Assembly: GCA_027487555.1 (NCBI GenBank)
Contig: JAIYDI010000018.1
Coordinates: 124,001 to 188,000, forward strand
Length of the DNA: 64,000 bases
DNA from: Hyphomicrobiales bacterium
Lineage (GTDB): Bacteria; Pseudomonadota; Alphaproteobacteria; Rhizobiales; Devosiaceae
Direction of reading: 5' to 3'
This document shows, one piece after another, positions 47,904 through 57,291 of this stretch; within the stretch, counting starts at the first letter, position 1, and each line of letters begins with the position of its first letter. The notes beneath the pieces were generated by a model. The model was not told the origin of the DNA and searched no databases. It saw nothing but the letters and a program-made list of their open reading frames with translations. The position numbers were made by a program, and so were the translations under genes.

Positions 47904-50008
47904 GTGACAAGATGAACGACGACAAGCTCAAGCTGCTCGGGACTTCCAACCTGCCCACTCCGCGCGCGGAGGCAAAGAAGCTCGCCATGGTGGCGGCGCT
48001 CGCCGCATTCGACGCGGAACAGGCAAACAAACACGCACCCCAAGGAAGCGCCCTCGGTGCCCGTCTCAGGTCCATCACCGCGATGATGCGAGGGACCTTC
48101 GAGATGAACACGCGACTGAGTTATGGGTTCGGCACTGCCGCGATTGCCCTGCTGCTGCTGCCGCTCGGCTACCAGCTTTATACGACGACGGCGATCTCGC
48201 CTGTTGGCCGGACGGAAGTGCCGGTGTTGGCGGCGAAGCCGGCCGACGCGCCTGTGACGACTGAGTTGAAGCAGGACAGCGCCGCGGATGCGGGTGCGGC
48301 ACGCGCCGAAGGTGGTGTGGTGGCCGATGCGGAAGTCGCCTCGCAGGTGGCGAACTCGACCGCCGCCGTTGCACCCAGCACGGTCGCCGCGACACCGCAA
48401 ATAGCCCGCAAGATGGCTGCCCCCGAGGTGATGGCCGAGATGGCGCCGGTGGCCGAGGGCGAGGCGGACATTGCCGTGGGCATGGCCGCGCCTATGGCAG
48501 CATTGGCGTCGCCCGCCGGCGGGTTGCCGCAGGTGGCGGCGCCTTCGGGCGACCAGTTCCAGAGCTTTGCCGAAAGCCCGGTCAAGCTTGTCGCGGCCGA
48601 GCCGGTTTCGACCTTCTCGATCGATGTCGATACGGCGAGCTATGCCTATACGCGCCAGATGCTGAGCGAAGGCTATGTGCCCGAGCCCGACGCGGTGCGG
48701 ATCGAGGAACTGATCAACTATTTCAGCTACGACTACCCGGCCGCGACCGACAAGGCGAAGCCGTTTCAGCCGAGCGTGATGGTCTATCCCGCCCCCTGGA
48801 ATGCCGAGCACCAGATCGTGCAGATCGGCATCAAGGGCTATGTGCCGCCGGTGACGGAGCACAAGGCGGCGAACCTCGTGTTCCTCATCGATACGTCAGG
48901 CTCGATGGATGAGCCCAACAAGCTGCCATTGCTGAAGCGGGCCTTCGCGCTGCTCGTGAACCAGCTGAGCGAGAACGACACGATCTCCATTGTCGCCTAT
49001 GCCGGTTCGGCGGGCGTTGTGCTGGAGCCGACCAGGGCGACGGAAAAGGGCAAGATCCTCGCGGCGCTGGACAATCTGTCGGCTGGCGGCTCGACTGCGG
49101 GCGCCGCGGGCATCGAGCTCGCCTATCGGCTGGCCGACGCGCACAAGATCGAGGGCGGAAACAACCGTGTGATCCTCGCGACCGATGGCGACTTCAATGT
49201 CGGTATCGAGGACCCGGAAGAGCTGAAGCGCTTCATCGGCAAGAAACGTGACACTGGCGTGTTCCTCTCGGTGCTGGGCTTCGGCGAGGGCAATTACGGC
49301 GACGACACAGCACAGGCCCTGGCGCAGAACGGCAATGGCAATGCCAGCTATATCGACAGCTTCAAGGAAGCGCAGAAGGTGCTGGTGGAAGATGCGGGCG
49401 GCACGCTCGAAACCATCGCCAAGGACGTGAAGATCCAGGTGGAGTTCAACCCTCTGCTGGTGAGTGAGTACCGGCTGATCGGCTACGAGACCCGGGCGCT
49501 CAACCGCGAGGACTTCAACAACGACAAGGTCGATGCGGGCGATGTGGGGGCGGGAACAAGCGTGACCGCGCTTTACGAGATCACGCCCGTGGGGGCGAAA
49601 TCGCAGCAGATCGACCCACTGCGCTATGGCGATATGCCGCCGCAGCCTGCCGGGCTTGCCGGCCCCGATGCCGAGCTCGGCTTTTTGAAGCTGCGCTACA
49701 AGCTGCCTGACGGTGCGACGAGCCAGTTGATCGAGGTACCGATCAAGCACGACAGCGCGGCCACGAGCCTCGACTCGGCACCCGACGACGCGCGCTTCGC
49801 CGCTGCGGTGGCCGCTTTCGGGCAGAAACTCAAGGGCTCCGCTTACGGCGAGATGAGCTGGGACGCGATCCGGGCTCTGGCCGCTGGCGCAAAGGGCAAG
49901 GACGAAGCCGGGCACCGGGCCGAGTTTGTGCAACTGGTGGGCCTTGCGGGCCAGATCGTCGGGACCGGACCGGTCTGCGCGAGCGATAGCGAGACCAACT
50001 GCCGGTAG
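47900..50008 (+). CDS. single-pass membrane protein with extracytoplasmic VWA domain (YfbK-like), candidate anti-sigma factor
   Basis: ~75-aa cytoplasmic N-terminus, TM (YGFGTAAIALLLLPLGYQLY), FSIDVDTASYAYTRQML, LVFLIDTSGSMDEPNKLPLLK MIDAS; GTG start overlaps the sigma stop (GTGA). Confidence 0.88.
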   Translation: MSDKMNDDKLKLLGTSNLPTPRAEAKKLAMVAALAAFDAEQANKHAPQGSALGARLRSITAMMRGTFEMNTRLSYGFGTAAIALLLLPLGYQLYTTTAISPVGRTEVPVLAAKPADAPVTTELKQDSAADAGAARAEGGVVADAEVASQVANSTAAVAPSTVAATPQIARKMAAPEVMAEMAPVAEGEADIAVGMAAPMAALASPAGGLPQVAAPSGDQFQSFAESPVKLVAAEPVSTFSIDVDTASYAYTRQMLSEGYVPEPDAVRIEELINYFSYDYPAATDKAKPFQPSVMVYPAPWNAEHQIVQIGIKGYVPPVTEHKAANLVFLIDTSGSMDEPNKLPLLKRAFALLVNQLSENDTISIVAYAGSAGVVLEPTRATEKGKILAALDNLSAGGSTAGAAGIELAYRLADAHKIEGGNNRVILATDGDFNVGIEDPEELKRFIGKKRDTGVFLSVLGFGEGNYGDDTAQALAQNGNGNASYIDSFKEAQKVLVEDAGGTLETIAKDVKIQVEFNPLLVSEYRLIGYETRALNREDFNNDKVDAGDVGAGTSVTALYEITPVGAKSQQIDPLRYGDMPPQPAGLAGPDAELGFLKLRYKLPDGATSQLIEVPIKHDSAATSLDSAPDDARFAAAVAAFGQKLKGSAYGEMSWDAIRALAAGAKGKDEAGHRAEFVQLVGLAGQIVGTGPVCASDSETNCR

Positions 50009-50084
50009 GCGCTTTTTGTCGGGATCGACAGGCGCAAGCCGCCTGTCCCGGAAGTAGCGCCGGTACCGCCCCCCACGGCGCTAT

Positions 50085-50118
50085 GAGCGCGGTTCCCCTT
50101 GCTGGGGGAGCCGCGCTC
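50085..50118. terminator. strong hairpin, likely bidirectional terminator
   Basis: GAGCGCGGTTCCCC-TTGCT-GGGGGAGCCGCGCTC at a convergent junction. Confidence 0.6.
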
Positions 50119-50127
50119 TCACCATTT

Positions 50128-51078
50128 TCAGAGCGGCTTGAGGCCAGCCTCGATCGCGGCGCGGCGGGGTTCGAGGAAGGGGGGAAGCGCCAGGGCTTCT
50201 CCCAGCGTTTCCAGCGGTTCGTCAGCGGTGAAGCCGGGGCCGTCGGTGGCGATTTCGAAAAGGATACCGTTGGGCTCGCGGAAATAGAGCGAGGTGAAGT
50301 AGTAGCGCTCGACCTCGCCCGAGGAGCGCAGCCCAAAGCTCGTGACGCGGCGTACCCAGTGGTCGAACTCGGCCTTGTCGGGCGTGCGGAACGCGACGTG
50401 GTGCACGCCGCCGGCGCCCGGCCTGGCCTGCGGCAGATCGGGGTTCACCTCGACATGCAGTTCGGCCGCGGCGCCCCCTGCACCCATTTCGAAGACATGG
50501 ATGGCGCCGCTGCGCTCACGCGCCGGGTAGGTGCGGACCTCGCGCATGTTCATCACCTGGGAGAGGACAGGCGCTGTGCGGGCAAGGTCGGGCACGGACA
50601 TGGTGATGGGGCCGAGGCCGATGATCTGGTGCTCGGCCGGCACGGGACTCTTCTCCCACGGATGGCCGGTCTCGGCCTTGGGGTCGGCGAGGAGGCGGAA
50701 GCGCTGCCCCTCGAAATCCTCGAAGTCCAGCGACAGGTGACCGGCGCGCTCCTTGATATTGCCGGACTGGTAGCCCTTTGCCGCAAGGTGTTCCTTCCAC
50801 CACGCGAGGGTTTCGGCGCTGCGGACGCGGAGACCTGTGCGGGTGATGGAATGCGTGCCGCGCTTTTCAGGCGCGGTCGGCCAATCGAAGAAGGTAAGAT
50901 CGGCGCCTGGCGTCGCGACGCCGTCGCCATAGAAGAGGTGATAGGCGGTGACGTCGTCCTGGTTCACCGTCTTCTTGATGAGCCGCAGCCCAAGAACCTG
51001 AGTGTAGAATTCGAGGTTGCGCGGGGCCTGCGCGGTGACCGCGGTCAAGTGGTGAATGCCCGTCAGTTCGAGTGCCAT
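50128..51078 (-). CDS. ring-cleaving dioxygenase, VOC superfamily
   Basis: [63 protein letters not shown]. Confidence 0.88.
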   Translation of the reverse strand: MALELTGIHHLTAVTAQAPRNLEFYTQVLGLRLIKKTVNQDDVTAYHLFYGDGVATPGADLTFFDWPTAPEKRGTHSITRTGLRVRSAETLAWWKEHLAAKGYQSGNIKERAGHLSLDFEDFEGQRFRLLADPKAETGHPWEKSPVPAEHQIIGLGPITMSVPDLARTAPVLSQVMNMREVRTYPARERSGAIHVFEMGAGGAAAELHVEVNPDLPQARPGAGGVHHVAFRTPDKAEFDHWVRRVTSFGLRSSGEVERYYFTSLYFREPNGILFEIATDGPGFTADEPLETLGEALALPPFLEPRRAAIEAGLKPL

Positions 51079-51287
51079 GTTCGGCTCCGTTCGTTGCTCG
51101 CGTGTCAGGTTGGACTGCTTACGCGGGTTTCAAACAACGGACCAGTGCAAGGTCCGTTCGACAAATCCGAACAATCGGGCGCTCCAGTGCGGAACAAACG
51201 CTTCAGCGCGACTACCACGGCGGCGCCTCGCGCCGCCGTCGAGACCGTTGGTCTGAGGCGTCAATCCTGCGTCGACGCCAATATGCG

Positions 51288-51737
51288 TTACTGCGTCAAG
51301 ACGGCCAGTGCATGCCCGGCGGCGTCGTTGATCGAGTCGACATTGAAGAGACGCAGGCCGAGCGCACTGTAATCGACGCGATAGAAGCCGTCCGCCGCGA
51401 CGGAAACGGCATGCCTCCACCTGGGGCTCGCGAGCACGTCCTGCGCCATGACGCCGGTGAATACACGATCATCGCCGACATAACGGAAGGTGTAGATCGG
51501 CAGGCCGTTCGGCAAGGCGCCAACCCTTTCGATATCCTGCTTCAAGCGGCGATCAGAGGGAGCGGGCGGCGCAGCCTCCTCATCCAGGCGATCGGCAAGC
51601 AGTACGCCGCCGGCAATGACTGCTGCACCCGCTACACAGACGCCCGGATTCCTGCCGCAATAATCTATAGGCGACGTTGCGCAGCCGCTCATCACAAGCG
51701 GCAAAACCCACAATGCGGCAATAGACCAAAAGCGCAT
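51288..51737 (-). CDS. lipoprotein with S74-like (tail-spike chaperone) C-terminal domain
   Basis: Lipobox LVMSGCATS; SDRRLKQDIERVGALPNGLPIYTFRYVGDDRVFTGVMAQDVL. Confidence 0.75.
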   Translation of the reverse strand: MRFWSIAALWVLPLVMSGCATSPIDYCGRNPGVCVAGAAVIAGGVLLADRLDEEAAPPAPSDRRLKQDIERVGALPNGLPIYTFRYVGDDRVFTGVMAQDVLASPRWRHAVSVAADGFYRVDYSALGLRLFNVDSINDAAGHALAVLTQ

Positions 51738-52041
51738 GCAAACCCCCAGGGTGCTACAATGAGTTTCTCTCTGACCACGCGCAAATGCATCGCGGCTGCT
51801 CGCTACAGGCTCTGATCCATACCACAGATTCTTATGAATTTTAACAGGACTTAAACACAAACGCGCCGCTTTCTTCGGCGTGGTCTGCAATGGCCGTCGC
51901 GCTACACTTTAGCTGGCACCTGCGCGGCGACGCGCATGGCAACTTCAATAATTTGGGCGTCGTGCCGACAGTGACAGCATCGCTGAGTGCGTGCGCATGC
52001 CCGTGGTTTGACCTGTTCTATATCGCCGAACAGCCGCTGGA

Positions 52042-53769
52042 TCAGTTGCGGAAGAGGCGTTGCAAGGCGACTTCGACTGCGGCGACACGCTTCGGATCGG
52101 CGCCCCTGAACGCTGTTTCGACCCGGGCGAGGGCGGCCTCGAGGCTCTGGATATGCTCGCCGCGCAGAAGGCGCAGCGCGGCGAACACTGCCGGGCCATC
52201 GCATAGCGGTGGCTCCAGGCTCCACTCGGCGCTGGTTTCGCCATCGGGGCTGGGGGCAAGTCCGCAGCGTCGATAGGGCGGCGCATCGCGCCAGAACAGC
52301 GTGAGGATATCGCTCAGCGCCGATATGTCGTCGGCGAAGTAGGAGTGGGCCAGCATATCCTCGCCCAGCACCGACATATCGATGGAATCGACGAAAGGCG
52401 GGATGAAGACGCCTTCGGAGCCTTCACCGGCCCGCGGCGCGCCGCCATTGACGGAGTTGGATACCTTGAGGGCAAAGTCGTTCTTCGAGGTGTACAGCGT
52501 CAGCCGCTCGGCAGCGGGAGAGATGGTCTCCATCATCTTGGCGAAGAGGCCAGCGTCGATATCGGGGGCGGTAAACAGCACCTGGTCGAAGGCAGGGCGC
52601 TCGCCGGCATGGCGAAGGGCATAGAGTTCGAGCGCCTCGGTGAGGGCGCGGTTGCCCATGGAATGCGCGATGAGGTGAACGCGTTTCGCGCCGGTGCGCT
52701 GCACTACATCCTCGAGGAAATCGGAGAGATAGCGGCCCGAGAGCTGCACCACGGCGCCATCGGACATATAGGCCAGCAGCGAGCCCTGCGAGGGCCACGA
52801 GAACAGGATCGGCAGCCCGTCGAAATTCATGTCGTAGGCCATCTGCGCTGTGCGGCGGGCAGCGTCGGCAAACGTGACATTGAAGCCGTGAACGAAAACG
52901 AAAGCCTCGTTGGAGCCGGTCTTCTTCAGCTGCAGCTGCATGTCGGCAAGGACATCGGGCTTGGCCAGCGGCTGCACGGTGGTGAGAATGAGGTGGCGAT
53001 CGGGGTTCTCGACCACGTCGAGCGTGAAGATCGAGGGCGCTTCGAGGGCGCCGGCGCGGTGCGTCTTGGGGATGCTGACTTCGGCGATGCCGTAGTCCAT
53101 CGGCCCACGATCATAGCCGTAGATCTCGGTCGGCCGGATGGATTTGGTGCGGGCGCGGTTGGTGGCGTAGTAGATGCGGACCAGTGAGTAGCCCTCGTCA
53201 CCCTGGCCCTTCGGAGGTTTCGGGCCCTTGGCTGCGGTGAGGGTGCGCAGCGCCGCGCGCTCGGCTTCGAGGGTAGATTTCTGGCGCTGGTTGAGTTCGG
53301 CGCCGAGCGCATCGAGGCGCGCATTGAGCGGGTGGCCGTCGAGCTTGGCGCCCGCAAGCACATCGACGCGGATGGCGGCCAGAAAGGCGGAATAGGCGGC
53401 GGTCGGATTGGAGGCAAGCGCCTCCATGTCGCCGGCTTTCTCCCAGGAGGTGGCGACTTCCTGCGCGCGCGGGCCCAACCGCTCGGCAAGCGCCGTCGCG
53501 AGACGTCGCCAGGATTCGGCGGCAAGGCCGAAATCCGCGTTGGCCGCATGCAGTTCCGCGAGGCGCCGCAACAGTGCTTCGCGCAGTTCGGGCACGTCGG
53601 CTGTCACCAGTTCCCGCTCGACGGCCGCGATAGCGAAAGAGGGCTGCCCCGCCGCGAGCGCCGAGGTGATTTCGCTATCGAGCGCGAGGTTGACCTCGGC
53701 GCGCGCGGTCACGGTGCCGAGCAGGACGGCAAGGCTCAACGCGCCCAGAAGGCGGAACAGGCGAAACAC
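52042..53769 (-). CDS. exported alpha/beta hydrolase (DUF900-type)
   Basis: FVFVHGFNVTFADAARRTAQMAYDMNFDGLPILFSWPSQG...HLIAHSMGNRALTEAL; GTG at 53769 opens a signal peptide; the track N-terminal extension translates a repeat. Confidence 0.85.
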   Translation of the reverse strand: MFRLFRLLGALSLAVLLGTVTARAEVNLALDSEITSALAAGQPSFAIAAVERELVTADVPELREALLRRLAELHAANADFGLAAESWRRLATALAERLGPRAQEVATSWEKAGDMEALASNPTAAYSAFLAAIRVDVLAGAKLDGHPLNARLDALGAELNQRQKSTLEAERAALRTLTAAKGPKPPKGQGDEGYSLVRIYYATNRARTKSIRPTEIYGYDRGPMDYGIAEVSIPKTHRAGALEAPSIFTLDVVENPDRHLILTTVQPLAKPDVLADMQLQLKKTGSNEAFVFVHGFNVTFADAARRTAQMAYDMNFDGLPILFSWPSQGSLLAYMSDGAVVQLSGRYLSDFLEDVVQRTGAKRVHLIAHSMGNRALTEALELYALRHAGERPAFDQVLFTAPDIDAGLFAKMMETISPAAERLTLYTSKNDFALKVSNSVNGGAPRAGEGSEGVFIPPFVDSIDMSVLGEDMLAHSYFADDISALSDILTLFWRDAPPYRRCGLAPSPDGETSAEWSLEPPLCDGPAVFAALRLLRGEHIQSLEAALARVETAFRGADPKRVAAVEVALQRLFRN

Positions 53770-53884
53770 GGCAATTCTCCTAGCAGCTGCCTGAGGGATT
53801 GCAGCTTTGCGCGCAATCTTCGGCAAAGTTCGGGCCTTTGCCAAGGGGGGAGGGCGCTTATGGCCAGCGCGCAGGGAAGGAAAA

Positions 53885-53912
53885 GCAAAACCGCCCGGCG
53901 AGGGGCGGTTTC
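53885..53912 (-). terminator. intrinsic terminator downstream of efp
   Basis: Minus strand AAACCGCCCCTCGCCGGGCGGTTTTGCTTTTCC. Confidence 0.7.
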
Positions 53913-53989
53913 GATAAGCTTGCTGTGCTGGTGGCCGGGGCATCGGGCACGCCTCTTGACCATAGGTCTCGGGGCCTGACCTGCTAAAA

Positions 53990-54079
53990 TCAGTCCACCG
54001 GACTTCAGGCATCGAGCATGCCCCTCGAGCGTAGCTATCGAGGTCTTCGGACCTGAAATCAGTCCACTGGACTGATTTC
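53990..54079. repeat. palindromic repeat with 9-7-9 element
   Basis: GAAATCAGT-CCACTGG-ACTGATTTC at 54055-54079 plus a diverged partial copy AAAATCAGT-CCACCGG at ~53995. Confidence 0.85.
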
Positions 54080-54104
54080 GCCAACGCGATCCGTCGGCCG
54101 GTCC

Positions 54105-54677
54105 TCAGTCTTTAGCGCGTTCGACGTAGGAGCCGTCTTCGGTCATGACCACAACGCGGGTGCCGACACCGATATGCGGCGGGACCATGGTCTTGACGCC
54201 GTTGTTGAGGGTCGCCGGCTTGAAGGATGACGACGCGGTCTGCCCCTTCACCACCGGTTCGGTCTCGACGATTTCGAGCGTGACGCGCTGCGGCAATTCG
54301 ATGGCGATGGCGATGCCCTCGAAGGTCTTCAAATAGCAGAGCATGCCATCGGTGAGGTAGGCACCGAGATCGCCCACGACGTCCTTGCTGACCGCGATCT
54401 GCTCGAAAGTCGCCGGGTCCATGAAGTGGAAGCCCTCGTCGTCATTGTAGAGGTACTGGTACTCGCGCTCGTCGACATCGGCCTTTTCGACCATTTCGAC
54501 GGTGCGCCAGCTGGCCGCGACCTTCACGCCATCGGAGATGCGGCGCATGTCGACCTTGGTCACCGAGTTGCCCTTGCCGGGGTGAATGTTCTCGGCGATG
54601 AGGACGATATAGAGCTTGCCGTCGTCGTGCTCGACGACATTGCCCTTGCGCAGGGACGAGGCGATGACCTTGACCAT
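54105..54677 (-). CDS. efp: elongation factor P
   Basis: [53 protein letters not shown]. Confidence 0.95.
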   Translation of the reverse strand: MVKVIASSLRKGNVVEHDDGKLYIVLIAENIHPGKGNSVTKVDMRRISDGVKVAASWRTVEMVEKADVDEREYQYLYNDDEGFHFMDPATFEQIAVSKDVVGDLGAYLTDGMLCYLKTFEGIAIAIELPQRVTLEIVETEPVVKGQTASSSFKPATLNNGVKTMVPPHIGVGTRVVVMTEDGSYVERAKD

Positions 54678-54855
54678 AGTTCTTCCTTGTTCAACGGGTG
54701 GCGACGGCCTAGAAGCGGCGACAAGGCCGGGCCGGACGCGTGGACTGTGCTATCTGGGTGCCGCCCGATAGCGCAAAACGGCGCGTTCCGCCAGCCCTCT
54801 GCCCAATCCCGTTTGCTGCTTCATGCCGCGATTGCCACAGGACTTCTGAAGCCAA

Positions 54856-55926
54856 GTGCCGAGCCCCTCGTCCAACCCGCCCGTTTCGCCCTGGTGGAGC
54901 CCGGACCGGCACCAGGATCGGCTGCCCATGCTCCGCGCGCGGGCGCGGATTGAACTTGCCGTGCGGAGCTATTTTTCCGCCGCGGATTTCCTGATGGTCG
55001 ACCCGCCGGGCCTGCAGAGAAGCCCCGGCAACGAGACGCACCTGCACGCCTTTTCGACCGAGATGATCGGCAATGACGGGGCGGGTACCATGATGTATCT
55101 CCACACCTCGCCGGAATTTTCGATGAAGAAGCTCTTGGCGGCCGGCGAGCGGCGGATCGCCAGCCTCGGGCATGTGTGGCGCAATCGGGAACGGACCGCG
55201 CTGCACCATCCGGAATTCACCATGGCGGAATGGTATCGCGCCGGCGAAAGCTATGACGCGGTGATCGCGGATTGCATCGCGCTCTGCCGGATTGCGGCCG
55301 AGCAGGCGGGCATCACCGAGCTGCGGTTTCGCGACAAGATGGCGGACCCGTTTGCCGCGCCCGAGCGGATTTCGGTGCGCGACGCATTCGTCGCCCATGC
55401 CGGCATCGACCTGTTCGAGACGATGGACGCACAGGGCGAAACCGATGCCATGGCGCTCGCCGACTACATGGCGGCCGCGGGCATGGAGGTGCCGCGCGAC
55501 CCGACATGGTCGCATCTTTTCTCGCGCATCTTGGTGGAGAAGGTCGAGCCGCAGCTGGGGCAGGGGCGGCTGACGGTGCTGGACCGGTACCCCGCGGCCG
55601 AGGCGGCCTTGGCGCGGCGCTGTGCCGATGATGCGCGAGTGTCTGAGCGGTTCGAGCTTTATGGGGCGGGCGTGGAGCTTGCCAACGGTTTTGGCGAGTT
55701 GACCGATGCTGATGAGCAGCGGCGGCGGTTCGAAGTCGAGATGGCGGAGAAAGCCCGACTCTATGGCGAGACCTATCCGCTCGACGAGGACCTGCTCGCG
55801 GCGCTGCCGCTGATGCCGGAGACGTCGGGCGTGGCGCTGGGTTTCGATCGGCTGGTGATGCTGGCGGTCGGTGCGCGGCGGATCGAGGATGTGCTCTGGG
55901 TGCCGGTGGCAGGAGGCGCAGCATGA
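54856..55926 (+). CDS. epmA: EF-P lysine aminoacylase EpmA
   Basis: Class II LysRS-like: HLHAFSTEMIGNDGAGTMMYLHTSPEFSMKKLLAAGERRIASLGHVWRNRE; divergent from efp. Confidence 0.92.
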   Translation: MPSPSSNPPVSPWWSPDRHQDRLPMLRARARIELAVRSYFSAADFLMVDPPGLQRSPGNETHLHAFSTEMIGNDGAGTMMYLHTSPEFSMKKLLAAGERRIASLGHVWRNRERTALHHPEFTMAEWYRAGESYDAVIADCIALCRIAAEQAGITELRFRDKMADPFAAPERISVRDAFVAHAGIDLFETMDAQGETDAMALADYMAAAGMEVPRDPTWSHLFSRILVEKVEPQLGQGRLTVLDRYPAAEAALARRCADDARVSERFELYGAGVELANGFGELTDADEQRRRFEVEMAEKARLYGETYPLDEDLLAALPLMPETSGVALGFDRLVMLAVGARRIEDVLWVPVAGGAA

Positions 55927-56972
55927 AGCTCGACCGGACGTTGCGGACTGGCGCAGACCTGCGGGCGGCGGGGCTGATCGGGGATGATGCGGTTGCGGCA
56001 GCAGACGCGGTAGCGGAGCGCTATGCCGTGGCGGTGACCCCGACTGTCGCCGGGCTGATCGACCGCGACGACCCGAACGATCCGATCGTGCTGCAATATT
56101 TGCCCCGCATCAGCGAGTTGACGACGCTGCCCGAGGAGCGCGACGACCCGATCGGCGATCTGGCGCATTCGCCGGTCGAAGGCATCGTGCATCGCTATCC
56201 CGACCGCGTGCTGCTCAAGGCCGTGCATGTGTGCCCGGTCTATTGCCGCTTCTGCTTCCGCCGCGAAATGGTTGGGCCGGAGGGGCTCGGTACGCTCACG
56301 GCCGAGGCGCTCGACCGGGCGCTCGACTATATCGCCGGGCACAAGGACATCTGGGAAGTGATCCTCACCGGCGGCGATCCGCTGGTGCTGTCGGCGCGGC
56401 GGCTCGGCGCGATGATGGAGCGGCTGGCGCAGATTGCCCACGTGAAGGTGGTGCGCATCCATACGCGCGTGCCGGTCGCCGATCCGGACCGGGTGGATGC
56501 GGCGTTGCTTGCCGCGATCAAGGCCAGCGGCAAGACGACCTATCTTGCGGTGCATGCCAACCATCCGCGCGAGCTGTCGGGGGCGGGCGAAGCGGCGGTG
56601 CGCCGGATCGGCGCGGCGGGGATCGTGCTGCTCAGCCAATCCGTGCTGCTGCGCGGGGTGAATGACAGGGTCGAGGTGCTGGCCGACCTGATGCGGCGCT
56701 TCGTCGAGCTCGGGGTGCGGCCCTATTACCTGCATCACCCCGACCTTGCGCCGGGCACGGCGGAATTCCGCCTATCGATTGCCGAGGGGCAGGCGCTGGT
56801 GAAGGCGCTGCGCGGGCATGTGTCGGGGCTGTGCCAGCCGACCTATGTACTCGATATTCCCGGCGGGTTCGGCAAGGCGCCGATCGCAGAGGCGGTGGTG
56901 GCGCATGGCGAGGACGGGACGATGGTGACGGATTTCCGTGGCCGCACGCATGCTTATCCGCCGGAGGGGTAG
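55923..56972 (+). CDS. epmB: EF-P beta-lysylation protein EpmB (lysine 2,3-aminomutase family)
   Basis: Radical-SAM CPVYCRFCFRREMVG; VILTGGDPLVLS; overlaps epmA by 4 nt. Confidence 0.93.
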   Translation: MKLDRTLRTGADLRAAGLIGDDAVAAADAVAERYAVAVTPTVAGLIDRDDPNDPIVLQYLPRISELTTLPEERDDPIGDLAHSPVEGIVHRYPDRVLLKAVHVCPVYCRFCFRREMVGPEGLGTLTAEALDRALDYIAGHKDIWEVILTGGDPLVLSARRLGAMMERLAQIAHVKVVRIHTRVPVADPDRVDAALLAAIKASGKTTYLAVHANHPRELSGAGEAAVRRIGAAGIVLLSQSVLLRGVNDRVEVLADLMRRFVELGVRPYYLHHPDLAPGTAEFRLSIAEGQALVKALRGHVSGLCQPTYVLDIPGGFGKAPIAEAVVAHGEDGTMVTDFRGRTHAYPPEG

Positions 56973-56994
56973 GGGGTCATCGGCGCTGAAGCCT

Positions 56995-57286
56995 CAGTCG
57001 GCGTCACTCTCCCTCTTGAGGGACTTCGAGCCGGTCGCGCAGCGATCGGTCGCTCCGGTGGAGCGACCGAAGGCGATGAAGGTGCCCGGAGGGCGGATGA
57101 GGGGTGCACCTTGCGCTGAAGTTATAACTTTTTCAATAGCTTAGAGCAAACGGCACCCCCCACCCGGCGCTCCGCGCCTGACGCCATTCGGCCATAGGCC
57201 TCACGGCCTTCTCGGGGCGATTGCTCCACTGGAGCAATCGCTGATCCCTCGAAGTCCCCCGTAAACGGTGGAGAGACGCCGACTGA
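56995..57286. repeat. composite head-to-head palindromic repeat, locus 3
   Basis: Terminal arms CAGTCGGCGTCACTCTCCC / GGAGAGACGCCGACTG; 9-7-9 palindromes TCGGTCGCT-CCGGTGG-AGCGACCGA (57046-57070) and GCGATTGCT-CCACTGG-AGCAATCGC (57217-57241). Confidence 0.88.
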
Positions 57287-57291
57287 GAGCC

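Noticed and set aside
51288-51737. S74-like domain as evidence for a prophage
   Set aside because: The protein has a lipobox and no other phage structural, integrase or lysis genes are present.
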